Of a stretch of DNA of 5,766 bases, positions 5,571 to 5,766 are shown one piece after another. The notes under the pieces were generated by a model. It did no database searches, was not told where the DNA came from, and saw nothing but the letters and a program-made list of their open reading frames with translations. Position 1 is the stretch's first letter. Each line of letters begins with the position of its first letter. The position numbers and the translations under genes are program-made. The stretch is from Variovorax sp. (GTDB lineage: Bacteria; Pseudomonadota; Gammaproteobacteria; Burkholderiales; Burkholderiaceae_C), in contig JAQGLP010000066.1 of the NCBI GenBank assembly GCA_028292835.1, forward strand, positions 1-5,766. The letters are read 5' to 3'.

Positions 5571-5766
5571 ATGACAAAGATGGCAAGATCAAAAACCAGC
5601 GCATGGAGCGCCAAGGTGCTGCTGCTCCTGAAAGGCGGCAACACGGCGGCAGCGATTGCCCAGATCAAGGTGGCGCCGACCGTGAAAGACCTGAATTCGC
5701 TGAACGAGGCGCTCGCGACCGCCCAGCTTGCGACACGCTGGCGCGATGTGAACGACGCCATTGCCA
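5571..5766 (+). CDS. unrecognised protein, N-terminal part only
   Basis: An open frame of 65 codons begins at an ATG with a good ribosome binding site (AGGTGA, five-base spacing) and continues past the right edge, so the C-terminus is missing. I do not recognise the family. The N-terminus is basic (MTKMARSKTSAW), followed by VLLLLKGGNTAAAIAQIKVA (16-35), which looks like a short amphipathic or soluble helix rather than a signal peptide. A helical stretch with LNSLNEALATAQLATRW (41-57) follows. After the first dozen codons, third positions are mostly G or C, as expected for a real gene in this genome. The first codons (ACA, AGA, TCA, AAA) are AT-richer, which is common near starts. The opposite-strand frame over the same bases lacks comparable start signals and is probably a shadow. 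Confidence 0.65.
   Translation, partial: MTKMARSKTSAWSAKVLLLLKGGNTAAAIAQIKVAPTVKDLNSLNEALATAQLATRWRDVNDAIA

Noticed and set aside
5549..5761. Minus-strand frame with a hydrophobic stretch opposite the right-end gene
   Set aside because: The plus-strand frame has a strong ribosome binding site and coding-like composition, whereas this frame lacks both and is probably its shadow.

Overview
The window is GC-rich (roughly two thirds G+C by eye) and has the compact gene layout of a bacterial chromosome. The Mfd and SerB proteins read like those of Burkholderiales, most probably Comamonadaceae (Variovorax, Acidovorax or Ramlibacter type). That placement rests on remembered family sequences, not on a search.

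Layout from left to right. Positions 1-96 are a short leader with a possible promoter. Positions 97-3579 hold a complete mfd gene for the transcription-repair coupling factor. Positions 3580-3654 are a short AT-rich promoter region. Positions 3655-4310 hold a two-gene type II toxin-antitoxin module: a ribbon-helix-helix antitoxin overlapping a VapC-like PIN-domain toxin by one base. Positions 4311-4406 are a spacer with no recognised signal. Positions 4407-5147 hold serB, phosphoserine phosphatase. Positions 5165-5479 hold a small conserved protein on the minus strand (DUF6172-like), convergent with serB. Positions 5480-5570 are a divergent intergenic region with a small hairpin-forming dyad. 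From 5571 an unrecognised plus-strand gene runs off the right edge.

The genes do not form one pathway. mfd couples stalled transcription to nucleotide excision repair. serB completes serine biosynthesis. Both are core housekeeping genes, which I recall lying next to each other in related Comamonadaceae. The toxin-antitoxin pair between them, with its own TATAAT box and ribosome binding site, looks like an accessory insertion into a core locus.

I see no RNA genes, CRISPR arrays, insertion sequences or convincing intrinsic terminators. I also see no clear evidence for a wholly new system. The observations most worth a second look are the toxin-antitoxin insertion and its repeat-bearing promoter, a strong hairpin in the 3' end of the DUF6172-like gene where two transcripts converge, the uncharacterised DUF6172-like protein itself, and a CG dinucleotide run inside mfd.
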